Part shown: positions 1-64,000 of the stretch, in pieces | Numbering within the stretch: the stretch's first letter is position 1 | Layout of the letters: every line of letters starts with the position of its first letter | The notes under the pieces: generated by a model | The model's database searches: none | Seen by the model: the letters and a program-made list of their open reading frames with translations, nothing else | Told to the model about the DNA's origin: nothing | Source: Alligator mississippiensis | Taxonomy: Eukaryota; Chordata; Crocodylia; Alligatoridae | Assembly: GCF_030867095.1 (NCBI RefSeq) | Contig: NC_081826.1 | Span: 37,240,001 to 37,304,000 of the forward strand | Direction: 5' to 3' | DNA: 64,000 nucleotides | Made by a program: the position numbers and the translations under genes

Positions 1-279
1 GTTCTTAACCGGACTGATCTTTGATGACCCTGAAATTCTTGTTTGGACAAGATAAATTATTCAGATTATCTGTAGTAATCTTAAATTGAAATGTTTTAAA
101 ATGGTATGTTTTAATCATTATATTTCACTGTTCAATGCTGTGATCATCACAGTATCTTGCATTACAGATTGAATGTTTTGCAATCATATTTTATATGTCT
201 AACCATAGTATTTTTAAGGCATTTGGCACTGTGGTATCTAAGCACTGTTTATAGATCGATGTTTGTTTGTTTTCAATAG
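1..279 (+). other. UBR5 intron (3' part)
   Basis: AT-rich intron sequence ends in a T-rich tract and AATAG. No repeat or gene was recognised. Confidence 0.8.
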
Positions 280-25774
<25,495 letters not shown>

Positions 25775-26151
25775 AGTAAAAAGTGTGTATTGCTGTGTAA
25801 TATTACTAGCTAAGTTTTGTAGATTTTCCATTTGTCTATAAAAGTTTATGAAAGTTAATGCTGTCATACCCCTGGTGGTACTTTAATGATTAAATGCAAA
25901 CATTCCTATACTAGATTTGTAACGTAAAGGCCTAAGGAGCACTAGCAATGTTCTACTGTAACGGCGACAGCATGCTAGTCAGTAACTTCTTGGCCTAGCC
26001 CCAGCCAAAGATGACAGCAGAACAATATTATTTACACTGTGATTTATCTTTTTGCTGAGGGAAAATATGTAAAATGTTCTGAAAATTCACTGCTGCCTTT
26101 GTGGAAAGTGTTCAGCAAAGGTTCTTGTATAGAGGGAGTAGGGAATTTCAA

Positions 26152-26157
26152 AATAAA
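26152..26157 (+). promoter_or_regulatory. Candidate proximal poly(A) signal AATAAA of UBR5
   Basis: A canonical AATAAA lies about 380 bases after the stop codon, with a GT-rich stretch shortly downstream (TATGTTCTGTGTTTT). Confidence 0.5.
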
Positions 26158-26720
26158 AAATTAAGTATGTTCTGTGTTTTATTTTAACTTTTTTATGGTG
26201 TTTAATTTGTGGTTGGCTGCAGTTGTGTATCATGTATATTGAACTTGTAAAAAAAAAAAAAAGTTCTTGACAGTTCAGATCTAAGAGTTGGAATCATTCA
26301 CTTTTACTTATGAAACCACTTTCATTGCAATTTTTGTTCTTGTTGCATTGAACTCTGGCACATTAGAGATATCATCACTAATATTTTGCATGTAATCTGT
26401 ACCTTTTTAGTGAGGGTTTTTTTTTTTTTTTTGTACATGCGATGAGGCCAATGCACAGTATTTCATAGTTCACAATCAACACTTTTGTATCCCTATTTCA
26501 GTGAGCAGACAGTCAGGAGGTTGTTCCATTTCCAGTTCTACCCAGACACTTGTACTACGTTATCTCAACTGTGTAAACTCAGCCTGGGCACTTTCTGGTA
26601 ACTGTAAAATGTTTATAAGATCATGATTATTGAAGATACATTTTGGAAAATTTTAATGTTCGTGAGCAGCTTAACTACTTTTGTATCTAGCCTTTTTTAA
26701 GTATCTTGTTACAGTTTTTT

Positions 26721-26726
26721 AATAAA
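26721..26726 (+). promoter_or_regulatory. Candidate distal poly(A) signal AATAAA of UBR5
   Basis: A canonical AATAAA follows a T-run at the end of the inferred 3' UTR. A further AATAAA at 26860-26865 is an alternative. Confidence 0.55.
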
Positions 26727-27487
26727 GAAATTACAGACAAAATACCAAGTCATATTGAAGAAACAATAGTTTTTATTTATTTAGCCCTTTATTTGAGCTA
26801 GCAGCATACACAAAACACAGTAGCCCACTTAAAATCTGAATTTTGTGCTTCTGCACTGCAATAAACAAAATGAAGAGATTCAGCCCGCATTTTACAGTTA
26901 GCAGAGACTTCTGAATGAAATAAGCCAGGCAACCCCTTCTTTCACAGAAAACCTTGGTTTGAACGAAAAGAGGTTTGTTCCAATAAATTCAGGATTGATT
27001 TTGATGGAATAAATCTACAAAGTGCATAGCAGAGGGAACCTACTGTGTGTTCATTCTTTAATAACATGGTTTACTGGTTTTGGGGAGGGTAGTCTTTGAA
27101 CATACAGTAAGCTAGGGCTTGTTTGTCATTTTCAATTTGTATTGCTTAGTGTGACTGCTTAAGAGTTGTAAGGACATTGGGAAAGTATGGAGCGACCCTG
27201 GCCACCTCTCCCTATTGTTATTCTGGTACCATAGCTTAGCGGATTGGATTGTTGAAGTGTAGGGAAGCACAGCATGGGTTGGCTTTTGAAAGATGCTACT
27301 GTTTTTCTACTTCCTCTAACCCTTTGACCATGTTACAAGGATTTTCCCTTCTGAGGAGAGCTATCGAGATTTTGTCAAAATCTGTCAATGCTGCTTTGTG
27401 GCTGAAAAATAGAGCCTTCTGCTTCCATAATGATTCTAGCTTCTGTAGGCTTTGATGAGGGCTTGAATCCAAAACTCTGGTTACTCT

Positions 27488-27811
27488 GGGAGTTTATACA
27501 CATGCTCTGGGAGGCTGGGGGAGCTTTAATTAGTGCAGCTCCAAGAGCCATGCTAATAAAGTGCCCAGAACATCACTTATCAGTGTCCCTGTGCTGAAAA
27601 ATGGCGGCAAGGGCCTTTGAACTAAAACTCATTGAATGAGCTTTAAAGTGCCCTGCAGCCATTTTTCAGCATGGGGATGATGCATGTGACACTGGAGGCT
27701 TCTGGAGCGCAGTAATTTCCGCACTCCAGCAGACTCGATTAATTGTGGCTGCTCTGACACGCTGGAATTACAGTGCATTGGAGCAGGCTCCCTGCATATG
27801 TATAGGAGCCC
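27488..27811. mobile_element. MITE family M, copy 1
   Basis: The ends GGGAGTTTATACACATG and, on the other strand, GGGCTCCTATACATATG are inverted repeats. The interior has inverted segments around AACTCATTGAATGAGCTTTA. It is related to 49447-49775 and 38222-38300. Confidence 0.65.
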
Positions 27812-28470
27812 TGTGTGTGTTGCATTGACTCTGAAACTTTTGATCAGGCTAACTGTTCCAGACTTCCAAGGTTAAACTGCAGATGCATCAAATGAATCAG
27901 TAAAAATATTTCTACATGGATTGTGAAATGTAACCACATCCCCCTAGGAGTAACTCTTGTAGGCAAATACAGAGTTTTTTCTAGTGCTTAGATCATTAGG
28001 GCTGGGAGTGTAGTGTTTGGAATCTGCCACTGTGACCTTCAGGGAATCACTAAACTTTGGGCTGAGTCTGTCTAAACCCATAAATTGTACCTCTTTTTTC
28101 CTATCCTGGTTCTGTTGTTAAGTTATACAATCTCACAAGTGTGGATGCAGCTATAAAGGTGCTTTACGTTGGTGCACCTATTTCTGTATTTTAAAAAAAG
28201 GGGGGAAGAAAACTATACTGGTATAAGGCACCACTATATACTTCGGTAGCATACTAGGGTCTTGCCAGTATAATGATATTGTAGTTTACAAAACAAAATC
28301 AGAACATACCTCTAGCCAAAATACATAAAGTTGATACAAAAATTGTGTAGAACAGGTCTCGGATCCAGTTTGTAAAAATGACTCCCTCCCTGGTGAGCTT
28401 TATGAGACTTAATGGTGTAAAACCTTCAACAAAAATCCTCTGATGAAAGGCCATATACATGTAAATGATT

Positions 28471-28562
28471 GTGTATATATGTATTGTGTGTATATGTATA
28501 TAAATGTATGTGTATGTATAACATATAAATATATGTTATATGTATATATATTTATGTATATA
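28471..28562. repeat. AT-rich simple repeat (TATGTA-type)
   Basis: Alternating TATATGTA/TGTATA units over about 90 bases, with inverted symmetry around ATATAAATATATGTTATAT. Confidence 0.85.
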
Positions 28563-31500
28563 GCTTAAACAGTTTTTTTTTAAATCCTGTACTGTATAGC
28601 TAGGCAGAAACTACACAGTGCCTACAGTGTAGTCTTATACAGTAGTTCACAATATATACACACGAAGGCATTCTGATGACATGAATGGAAGGAAAAACTA
28701 GAATGATGTATGCTGTCGTCATTGACTTGAAATGTGTATGTTGCTTTATAAATTAGCTTTTTTTCTCTGTATGGTATATTTAAACAATATCAAGGTTTTA
28801 ATAAGAAAATGTTTATTAAAATCATACACCTCATTTCCCTTTGACTTAAGCCCTTCTGTTAGTTTATTTTTAAGATGTGGTAGAGAAACAAAAGTAAAAT
28901 GGGAAGATTTTTATAGCATTTAATTAAAATGCTTTATAGTCTACTTTCTCAGATGTTTACAACTGTTGAAAGAGGCAAAGTAGTTACCAACAAAATGTGT
29001 TGTTTTAAATATTAACACTAATTATTCCGTATTTTAACTCCAGGGAAAACTGGTCCTATGCTATGCTAACCTGTCAGTCTGGGATTTTAATGATTCCTGT
29101 AATGAGTCTACTTCAGCAAAGTTTCATGCTTTAGCCCTGGAATTCTAGATTTAAAAAATTGGGCTGGGTGTTCCTCAGCTGGTATTATTTTCTAGCTGTG
29201 TCCTGTTTTGAAATGTCCCTAGAATATACTTGCTTTTTGCTACATACATTTGAGCTTTCTGGTAATTAAATCCACATTTAGTGAAAGAGCAATGAATTAG
29301 AAAAACAAAACCAAATAAGTTTCTTGCAAGATATTAGTTAAGCAGCTGTGAGAAACTAAACTTCATTCTTTCCCTTCAGGGGTAGGTGTGGGAGGTGGGT
29401 AGGTGTAAGAACATGGTCTGTAATAAATGTTAGGATTTTTGTTTTGATATATTGGCAGTGCACCCATGTGAAGATATTGAGCAGAAAATATTATCATGCC
29501 CTTATCTTTAATTCTTATTCAAGTAGGGAGAAATACAGAAGTCATCAAAGCCATCTTCCTATTGCAGATCTGTGCCTAGGGTATCTTTTCTAGTAGTCTA
29601 ATTTTAAAGCATGTCTGGTATCTTCTGTAACTACTATTCCAGTGGTCCCCAGTTGTATTGAACATTGGGTAACAGAGTTGATTTGAAAAACATGCTGTGG
29701 GCAGCAGCGTACTTTATTCTCACTGTCTAATTCAGTTTTAACCTTTCAATTTCCTGTGGCTGTGAGCAGTGTCAGTCTAGGGGGCAGTATGTTGCCAATG
29801 AGCTATGATTTTTTTTTTTTAAGGATCTTTAGTCTAATATATTCTACATTTAGGAAGTTTTCTTGTTTTTCTACCTACGTTTTTCTCTTTCATAAAGTCA
29901 TCTCATCATAACCTGTGTATGGTGTATGTATATCATTATATGTAGTAGGAGGCATTTTTACCTTTCTGTTCTCTGTTCAGTTTTGAGCATATTAACTTCT
30001 ATCTGCCTTTCTTTTGTATTAGTCAAGCTTTGGAGTGACTAGTTTCACTTCCTCAGTCTTTTCTCTGAACACCTTCAATTTTTCTGTCTTTTTAGAAACT
30101 TTTCCCCCCCAGAATGGAATGAAGTGCAGGCAAATCCAAATTATCAACATTTACCTTAACTGGCATTAAGTGCATCTCCAAGTCCAAAGAACCCATAGAA
30201 ATTGAAATGCATCTGAAACTTACTATATGAAGACTTCAGCTGACACTCCTAACCTTAAACTAAGTGAAATTTATGGATCAGAGCTTTGAAGAGAAGACAT
30301 GAACTTAATGGTTGTGCATCCCGGAATTACACTGACCTTTTGGTGCCGACACCATTTGCACAACAGACTTTGACCTACTATTTTCCTGAGTTTTCCTAGC
30401 CCCCTATTGGTGTTAACTTGGAAATTCAACTAGAAAAATGCTTTTTATTCATAGCCGAATCTGTCTTGGGTTTTTGTCACTGAACTGTAATTCAGTTATG
30501 CTGAAATCTCTCCTGTTGGTTGAATAACTGAAAAATTACTTACGGCTTTTCAGCTCTTGATAATCTAGCCTGTTGCAAATGTTTATGGAGAGGAGGGAGT
30601 ATGCCTCTTAGTCAACAAGATATAGAGCAGGATACCAGGAGAACCTGCATATGTACCCATTCCTCCCCTCTAACTTCCTGTAACCCATCTACTTGTATCT
30701 GTTTTCTTTTCTGTAAAACTGGCAGACACTTACCTCACAGGTGGTGATATTTAATGTCTTAATTTTTGTAAAGCACTCGGGGAATCTCATGGGAAAATGT
30801 AGAACTGAAAAATATTATCGTTTCCACAAATGTGGCTTTTGCCTGTGGTAATCCATAAGTAATGTGACTGTGGTTAGATCTCCTATATACTGAAACTTTC
30901 AGTGAACTAAAAAGTCTGTCAGTTGTTTTGTGCTTGCTGCTGTGCTGGCCACCATAGGTATGTGTTCAATTTTTGCATACTCAGCCTCTTTAATGTTCAG
31001 TGACAAACAAGCAATACAGTAGATATGAACTGTAAGTTGAATAATGTATTCATTTAAGAGGAGTTCTTGAAATACTGTTTCTCACAACACACATCTTTCC
31101 TTCCAAAATCATCCCCTCCCTTTCCTTTTCCCCCCACAATTTGGGGTGCATGTATTAAGCAGGGAAGCTGCTTCCTTTGCTAGAAAAGAAGCATGCCCAG
31201 AGAAGCTGCATGCTGTGCAGCTGCCAAGATGGCAAAATCCTGTGTTAACCTGTAGCTTGTACCTGAAGGAGCAAGTGAGCTTGCTCATCAAGTATCTTAA
31301 TGAAGCTTGTGATGTAGAAATAACTTTGTTTACAGGCGCTCATATAAAGAACTGTTTACAGTAAAGAAGTATCAGTCTGTTGCTGTCCTTGTAAGGGTCT
31401 GGGGCCTAAACTTGTGTGATGTAGAGTAAGTTCTCTTGGAGACAGTGTTCAGGAAATATGGCACCCCAGAAGACCGTCTGGGTGAGGCAGCTGGCACCAG

Positions 31501-34282
31501 AAACTTCCTGAGTACTGTTTCCAGAACTTGGTCACAGTCATCCATGAGATGACACTGAAAAAATATTTCTATGTTATGTCTTATAAAAACAAGGTGCATG
31601 TTTATTTGGGGATGTATGCAAGTAAATAGGGGAGTAGGTTGCTACCAAGAGCCAACATAACGCATGGCAACAAAAGTAATGTAAGCAATGGCTGGAGCTG
31701 GTTGACTTTTTAGGGGCAAATAGTAAATTAGCTGAGGAAATAGTTTTAGGTAGGCTGAAATTTGCAAAGTTGAGGTGAATTTGCAGAACTGTGTGGCTGA
31801 AAACTTGCAAAGTTTAATTCTACATTTTAAAAATGAAAGGTTTTCACTTTTAACTTTAAAATGGCATTTAACTTAAACATTGACCTAAGTTTTAAGAAAG
31901 TACAAATGATATACCTTTGAAACAAAAAAACTAGTTTCAGGTCAGATGAAATATTTTGTGTTGAAGTGAAACAATTGTATCATCATTTGTGAGGGGGGGA
32001 AAAAAATCCCATTTTGGGTTGACCCAAACTATATATTTTATGTTCCCTCCCCCTTTTTTACTACTGAACTGAAAAAATCACCTCATTATAGCAATGATTT
32101 ATGTTTGGACTGGATTATAAGTGATCTATCAAACCATTCAGGGAATTGCTGTCAGGTGGGTTTCTTGTTTAGTTTTGCTACTTCAGTGGGAAGGGTTGAG
32201 AAGTGGTGTGGAAGGTGTGGGGGGAGAGATTTCAATTCTTATAGTGAAGTTAATGTTCTCTGCTACAAAAAAACTCTATCAACTATATTTCAGTAAACAG
32301 AAGTTTCTGAAAATTTCACTCCCAAAATCACTAATCTTAAAATCTGTCCATAAAAGATTGATGTTCATCTCTTCTCAGAAGAAATGGGTGGTTGCTTTAG
32401 CCATTGTTTTAGAGGGAACCTTTCCTTTTTCATGTCCTTGTGAAGAGGTATTTAGCAGAATTCACAGATTGTGTTGGAATCTGACAGACCACCCACAGTA
32501 TTAGGCTGGGAGTGCAAAATGCAATTATCTTTTAACACTTTATATAATCATTTTTATAGGCAGGCTTAGGGACTACTGTGCTAGCTTTACTCCAGCTACA
32601 TGTTAAATAGCAGTGCCTAATGCTTTGCTGCTATGTATATTAAAATGTATACTAGATTATGAACAGAACACCCATGAACCTATAATCTGCCTCTGGGTGG
32701 CTGGGAGAAATGTCCTGTTTTGCTTTCTGCTTTTTCATTTGCTTCTGTCAGAGAATGTTGGCTCACTTAAAAGCACTGGAACTGAAAATCCTTGGAACTG
32801 AAGTCATTTAGCCCCAGAACAGGAATTGCAGTAGTGGTACAAGGTTTGCTGCACTGTTAACTGCTAATTTCTGACATTTGTGGGAGGATGGGCAAGGACA
32901 ACTCTACCTATGGGATGAAAGTGTAGGTCATTTGCCATATCCATTCAGTGCTTAGTTCCTTTTCATTTGAAGCATGTGTTCATATACCATCAGTCTTGGT
33001 CCCTATAGTGGCACTGGGCTAGCTAGCCTTGTGTACTGTATAAGCTGCAGTATTAGACTGAAAAAATGTATACATTACACGTGTAAATTGTCTTTTTTAC
33101 AATCCAACAAGATTTCCATGTATCAGTGTTAGAAGCATCATATATGATACATAAAATATGGCTTGCAGAGGTTAACATTTTCAAGGTATTGCCTACATAG
33201 AAAACACCCAACTACACTATTATCAACACTTATTTTTCATGGTACACTTAGGAGAGATGTACCACAATGTTTAAGATAGTAGGTGGTGCATTGGCATGTT
33301 CCATTAAGTTGCTCTTACACTCTGGAAAGTGAGCACAAGCAAGTAGCTTATTGTCAGGGTTAATAAGGAGTCTGTGAGTCTTGCTTTAAGTGTTGTTCTC
33401 AAAATGTGGGTCACAGACCTTGTTCTTTATGGGGCCCAAGAAGAAACCTTTGGAAAGTTAGGTGGTGAGGAACTGGGGCTCAGAGGGAGAATTTACCCAG
33501 GGAAGGGTCTGTTATGAAGAAGATAACCTCACAGATATTGGCTTAACCACTTAAGTCATTTGCAGAAAAAGCTAACAGCTGTCTTCAGTAGCTGGGCAAA
33601 GTAATATGCATGATATACTATTATCCATTTGACCCATTTACTTCCAGCTGCAAAACACCAGCCTCACTCTCCTAGTAGATAGATGCTTGTTAGATTCCTG
33701 CAGTATGTGAAGTAGAGGAGCTTAGGGGCACATGGTTTCAGTCAGAAAACTTATTTTGACTTGAACAGGGAGAAAGTGGTTCCACATTTCAGAATAGGTG
33801 TATCCTCTAGTGCTGCACTGCCACTTCTGCTGCTCTTGTGTACACGTCAGTCACATGACACATGCTTGAGGTGGTGAAGATTTCTATTACCTGGCACTGG
33901 AGAGGCAGGTCAGGAGCATTTTGGCAGCAGTGAGATTGGGAAGCATTTTCTGGCTATTTTCTATCTTGTTCTCCTGCATTGACCCTCCCCCCTGCTTCCA
34001 AGATCATCTCTTGTACCTTTAAAGATTAGTTTAGGCTCAACCCTGTTGACTCAGCTCCCTAGATTGTTTATAAGCTTTAAACTAACATTGCTGGTTGGTT
34101 GTTTTTCTCATTGCTGTATCTTATGTTTGAGTGTGCGTGGCAGCCTGGACTTTACCCAGTCATTTTATTCAGTGTTTGAACTTTGGGTCTGCCTGGTTCA
34201 TGGTCATTTTGGCTAGTTAGAAATGTTACTCGGCACCTTTTCTGTATCATGGTGACTATATTCTGGCCACATATATCTTTGC

Positions 34283-35410
34283 AAGGCCTTTGATACTGTT
34301 TCTCATGAAATTCTCTCAACCAAGGAGGGTACGGGCCTAGACCAGGCTACAGTGAGGTGGGTTGGCAACTGGCTCAGTGACCAACCCCAGTGAGTTGTAA
34401 TTGATGGGGTGGCCTCACCCTGGAGGGCTGTCGCCAGTGGTGTCCCCCAATGCTTGGGCCTGTGCTCGTTAACATTTTTATCAATGACCTAGATGAGGGA
34501 GTGGAAAGCATAATGATTGAGTTTGTGGATGACACCAAGCTGTGGGGACATGCGGGCACATCTGAAGACAGGGCAAGGCTCCACGACAACCTTGGCAGGC
34601 TGGTCCTATGGGCTGAATGCAATCGGATGAGGTTCAATAGGGACAAGTACCAGCTCCTTCATATGGTGAAGGTTCTTCCTACCTGGATCTATACGATGGG
34701 TGGTGGCCCACTGGCTGGCACGGCATCCGAAAGGGACCTGGGGGTGACAATTGACCAGAAGCTGAATGAGCCATAAGTGCGATCAAGTGGCCAACAGAGC
34801 AAATAGAACTCTGGCGTGCATCAGCTGATGTGTTGCCGGTAGATCCAGAGGGGGGCTCCTCCCCCTCTACTTGGCATTGGTAAGACCACAGCTGGAGTAC
34901 TGTCTAGTTCTGGGCACCACACTTCAAGATGGATATGGATAAGCTCAAAAGGGTGCAGAGAAGGGCCACCTGCAGGATCATGGGCCTGGGGAGGGGGCGG
35001 GGGATAGGCCCTATGAGGAGAGACTGAGATTTGGGTTTGTTCAGTCTGAGTAAAAGAAGACTGAGGGGTGACTTCATAGCCGCCTACAAGTATGTCAGGG
35101 GTGAACACTAGGATCTAGGGGGTGGAACTATTCAGAAAGGGAGTCCTTGGGAAGACACGGTCCAATAAGCACAAGCTAGTCAAGGAAAACTTTTGGCTAG
35201 ACATAAGGAAAAACTATTTTCTGTCCGGGTAACTAGAATCTGGAACAGACTTCCAGCAGAGGTGGTGCAGTCACCATCCCTGCTGGTGTTCAAAAGGAGG
35301 CTGGACAACCACCTTGTTGAGCTCATTTGAGTCCAATTACCTCCCGCTCGTGGCAGGGGACCTGACTTGCTCTTACAGGTCCCTTCTGGTCCTTCTATTC
35401 TATGATTCTA
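34283..35410 (+). mobile_element. CR1 LINE, RT to 3' end, decayed
   Basis: The plus strand encodes RT motifs: KAFDTVSHEIL-like residues at the start, then GPVLVNIFINDLDEGVES and the catalytic-box region EFVDDTKLWGHAG, where the FADD motif has become FVDD. Frameshifts and stops follow. The tail GGTCCCTTCTGGTCCTTCTA and TTCTATGATTCTATC closes it. Confidence 0.88.
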
Positions 35411-35855
35411 TCTGTTGAGAGATGGGGGAGGATTTGTATTAACACATTTGTGCTGGTATAAAAACATTGTGCACTGGCATAATTTCAGCAAAGGCTCTTG
35501 ATGCAAGTTGCAATTTATACCAGAGCAGCATATTCATGTGAGGGGTTCAAATTGGGTCTGCATAAAACCTGACTGTAGGCAAGCCCAAATTGAAAAGGCA
35601 GGGAAAATGTACAGCTTATAGAAGCAAATATTCTGTACCTTCTTACAGATATGCTACATATGCTCTTATGGCTGCATTGGTTCAGGAAGAAGTCAGGTAA
35701 CAGAACTACTTGTACCATCTTCCAGTTGTTCTCTAAAGGAATGCTCCATCTCCTCTGCCCTCACAGCCACAGACCAGCTCTTAAGCCATAAGAGCTCCCT
35801 TCTGCTATATGCATGTCTAGCGTATCTATGACTGCTGTGCTTAATTGCTCTGAAG

Positions 35856-36156
35856 TAGGGGTGTCAAGGCTGCAGCACAGGCTGGATTCAGCCTATGGAA
35901 TTGCATCATCTGGCCCCTCCTGCAGGCCCTGGGTCTTGATTTGACCTAGGCTGCCTCCTTGCACAGGGTGCAGGACCCATAGCACATCTCTACATGGGCC
36001 CAGTCTGCAACCCCTGGCAGCATGTGGGGTCCACATGTCCTAGATGGGCTGGGGTGGGTGCTGTGTGCACTGGATCTGGCCCCAGGGAGAGGTGGAAATC
36101 TGTGAGCCTATGCTTCTGGCCTTCTGCCCTTGGGTCCAGATGAGTTTGATACCCCT
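35856..36156. mobile_element. hAT-like element (GGGGTGTCAA family)
   Basis: The left end is TAGGGGTGTCAAGG and the right end is GATGAGTTTGATACCCCTG, i.e. CAGGGGTATCAAACTCATC on the other strand. No clear target duplication was found. The interior has GGCTGGATTCAGCC, which resembles the subterminal parts of elements A-D. Confidence 0.6.
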
Positions 36157-36931
36157 GCTGCAAATGCAGTTACAGGACAGTGTCTTTGTCTCTTAAATTT
36201 CTGCTGAGGCAAAATCAGTGCAGATTTCATGCAGCTACATAGCCACCGAGGAACTCTGGGTGCTGCTCAGAAGCAGCTTAGACATCCTTTCGGGCTCTCG
36301 GTTGGAAAAAGCCCAGGTCTTGGAGCTCGACCTGTGCTTGCGTGCACACAGCAGGTCCCGTGTAAGGGACAGGAAAGGAGGGCAGCTTTCAAACGTGAGA
36401 CGTGGCAGTCTCTCAGAGCAATGGCCCATACCGACCCGAGCCGCGGCAGACCTAGGTCCTAGAGGGGGAGCATCCAGCCAGAGGCGCTCCAGCACGCCTG
36501 CTGAAGCCCTGCCCCGTGGGCCGAGGCTGGCCCGTGCCGCGCTCTCCAGCGACCGGGAACCAGGGCAGCGGGGAGCAGCGGCAATTAATGCTGCCGCACT
36601 GCCGAGGGCCCTGGGGCAGGTTGGGGTGGGGGCAGGTCGCCCCGCGCAGGGCCAGGTCCCCTCCCCTCTCACAGCCTGGTGGGCGCGGGGCCAAGTGCTA
36701 CCACGTGGCTGCCTTGGGGCCCGCGTGTCCCGGGCACTGCCCCCCCGCTACTCGACGCGCTCCCTGGCATCGGCCGTGAAGGCGGCGCGCGTGGCAGCGG
36801 TGCAGCCTACTCTGTCCTGCCGGGCTCAGCCTGGCGCGGGACCGCCCCCGCCCCGGGGCCCGGAGCCGGCTGGGGGCGGGGCTGCGCCGCGCCAGGCACA
36901 AGCGCGAGCTGGCTCCCAAGCCCCACCCTCG

Positions 36932-36941
36932 GCGCATGCGC
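36932..36941. promoter_or_regulatory. NRF1-type palindrome GCGCATGCGC
   Basis: A perfect match to the known NRF1 core lies 106 bases upstream of the RRM2B ATG. A second, partial match (GCATGCGCC) follows at 36958-36966 within a short hairpin, GGAGGC-ATGC-GCCTCC. Confidence 0.65.
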
Positions 36942-37009
36942 TCTCGAGCCGCCGGAGGCATGCGCCTCCTGGGGCGGGGCGCGGGGCAGGCTGGGAGCGG
37001 GGCGCGACG

Positions 37010-37019
37010 GGGCGGGGCC
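37010..37019. promoter_or_regulatory. GC box (Sp1-type)
   Basis: GGGCGGGGCC-like sequence lies 28 bases upstream of the start codon, with similar boxes about 40 and 140 bases further upstream. Confidence 0.6.
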
Positions 37020-37046
37020 GGCTCCGACCCAAGGCGGCTCCGTGCT

Positions 37047-64000
<26,954 letters not shown>

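Larger units (their letters stand above)
25775..26748 (+). other. UBR5: UBR5 3' UTR (approximate end)
   Basis: AT-rich non-coding sequence follows the stop codon. Possible poly(A) signals lie at 26152-26157 and 26721-26726, and the distal one is followed by A-rich sequence. The exact cleavage site cannot be read from DNA, so the end is an estimate. A-runs near 26250 and a T-run near 26418 are internal homopolymers. Confidence 0.7.
26749..36440. other. Intergenic region between UBR5 and RRM2B
   Basis: About 9.7 kb with no convincing exon, tRNA or other RNA gene. Recognised contents are a MITE (27488-27811), an AT-rich simple repeat (28471-28562), a plus-strand CR1 (34283-35410) and a hAT-like element (35856-36156). 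The remainder is AT-rich and unassigned. Confidence 0.7.

Noticed and set aside
28732..28923. Small gene in the UBR5-RRM2B intergenic region
   Set aside because: 63 codons in AT-rich DNA with no recognisable motif, splice context or conservation evidence.
26861..36440. tRNA or other structured RNA genes in the intergenic region
   Set aside because: No A-box/B-box pair or cloverleaf was recognised on reading. A tRNAscan and Rfam search would settle it.

Overview
The window is vertebrate nuclear DNA: short exons with GT-AG introns, a CpG-island promoter, and introns full of CR1 LINEs and hAT-like and mariner-like DNA transposons. CR1 tails of the GGTTGGAAGGGACCT type together with many hAT/MITE copies suggest a reptile, most likely a crocodilian (a turtle is the main alternative). 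That placement is inference from the repeats; no alignment was run.

There are two protein genes, both on the + strand. (1) The 3' end of UBR5, an N-degron HECT E3 ubiquitin ligase, occupies 280-25774 as 19 coding exons encoding the last ~899 residues: the region before the MLLE (PABC) domain, MLLE itself, and the complete HECT domain with its catalytic Cys codon at 25676-25678. Its 3' UTR runs to about 26748. (2) RRM2B (p53R2, the p53-inducible small subunit of ribonucleotide reductase) starts in a CpG island (about 36440-37330, ATG at 37047). Eight coding exons, to 62903, encode 303 codons; the last exon lies beyond the window. All six iron ligands and the radical tyrosine are present. The UBR5-RRM2B order and orientation match the human 8q22 arrangement. 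All exon junctions were phase-checked and join in frame.

Layout: 1-26748 UBR5 exons and repeat-laden introns; 26749-36440 intergenic DNA with no gene seen, one CR1, one MITE and one hAT-like element; 36440-37330 RRM2B promoter and exon 1; 37101-64000 RRM2B introns and exons, including a ~3 kb minus-strand CR1 in intron 2 that ends about 55 bp before exon 3, and several hAT-like elements with recognisable target-site duplications.

The two genes are not known to form a joint system; their linkage is conserved synteny. I found no novel multigene system. The most unusual feature is a ~472 bp segment present twice (22022-22494 and 24522-24992) at about 99% identity in two different UBR5 introns. 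Transposon footprints indicate which copy is the source, and the derived copy abuts a CR1 tail, suggesting a template-switch retroposition or a similar repair event. Other points of interest are nested transposons with legible target duplications, a palindrome-rich element, inverted paired fold-back MITEs, and a perfect NRF1-type palindrome in the RRM2B promoter.
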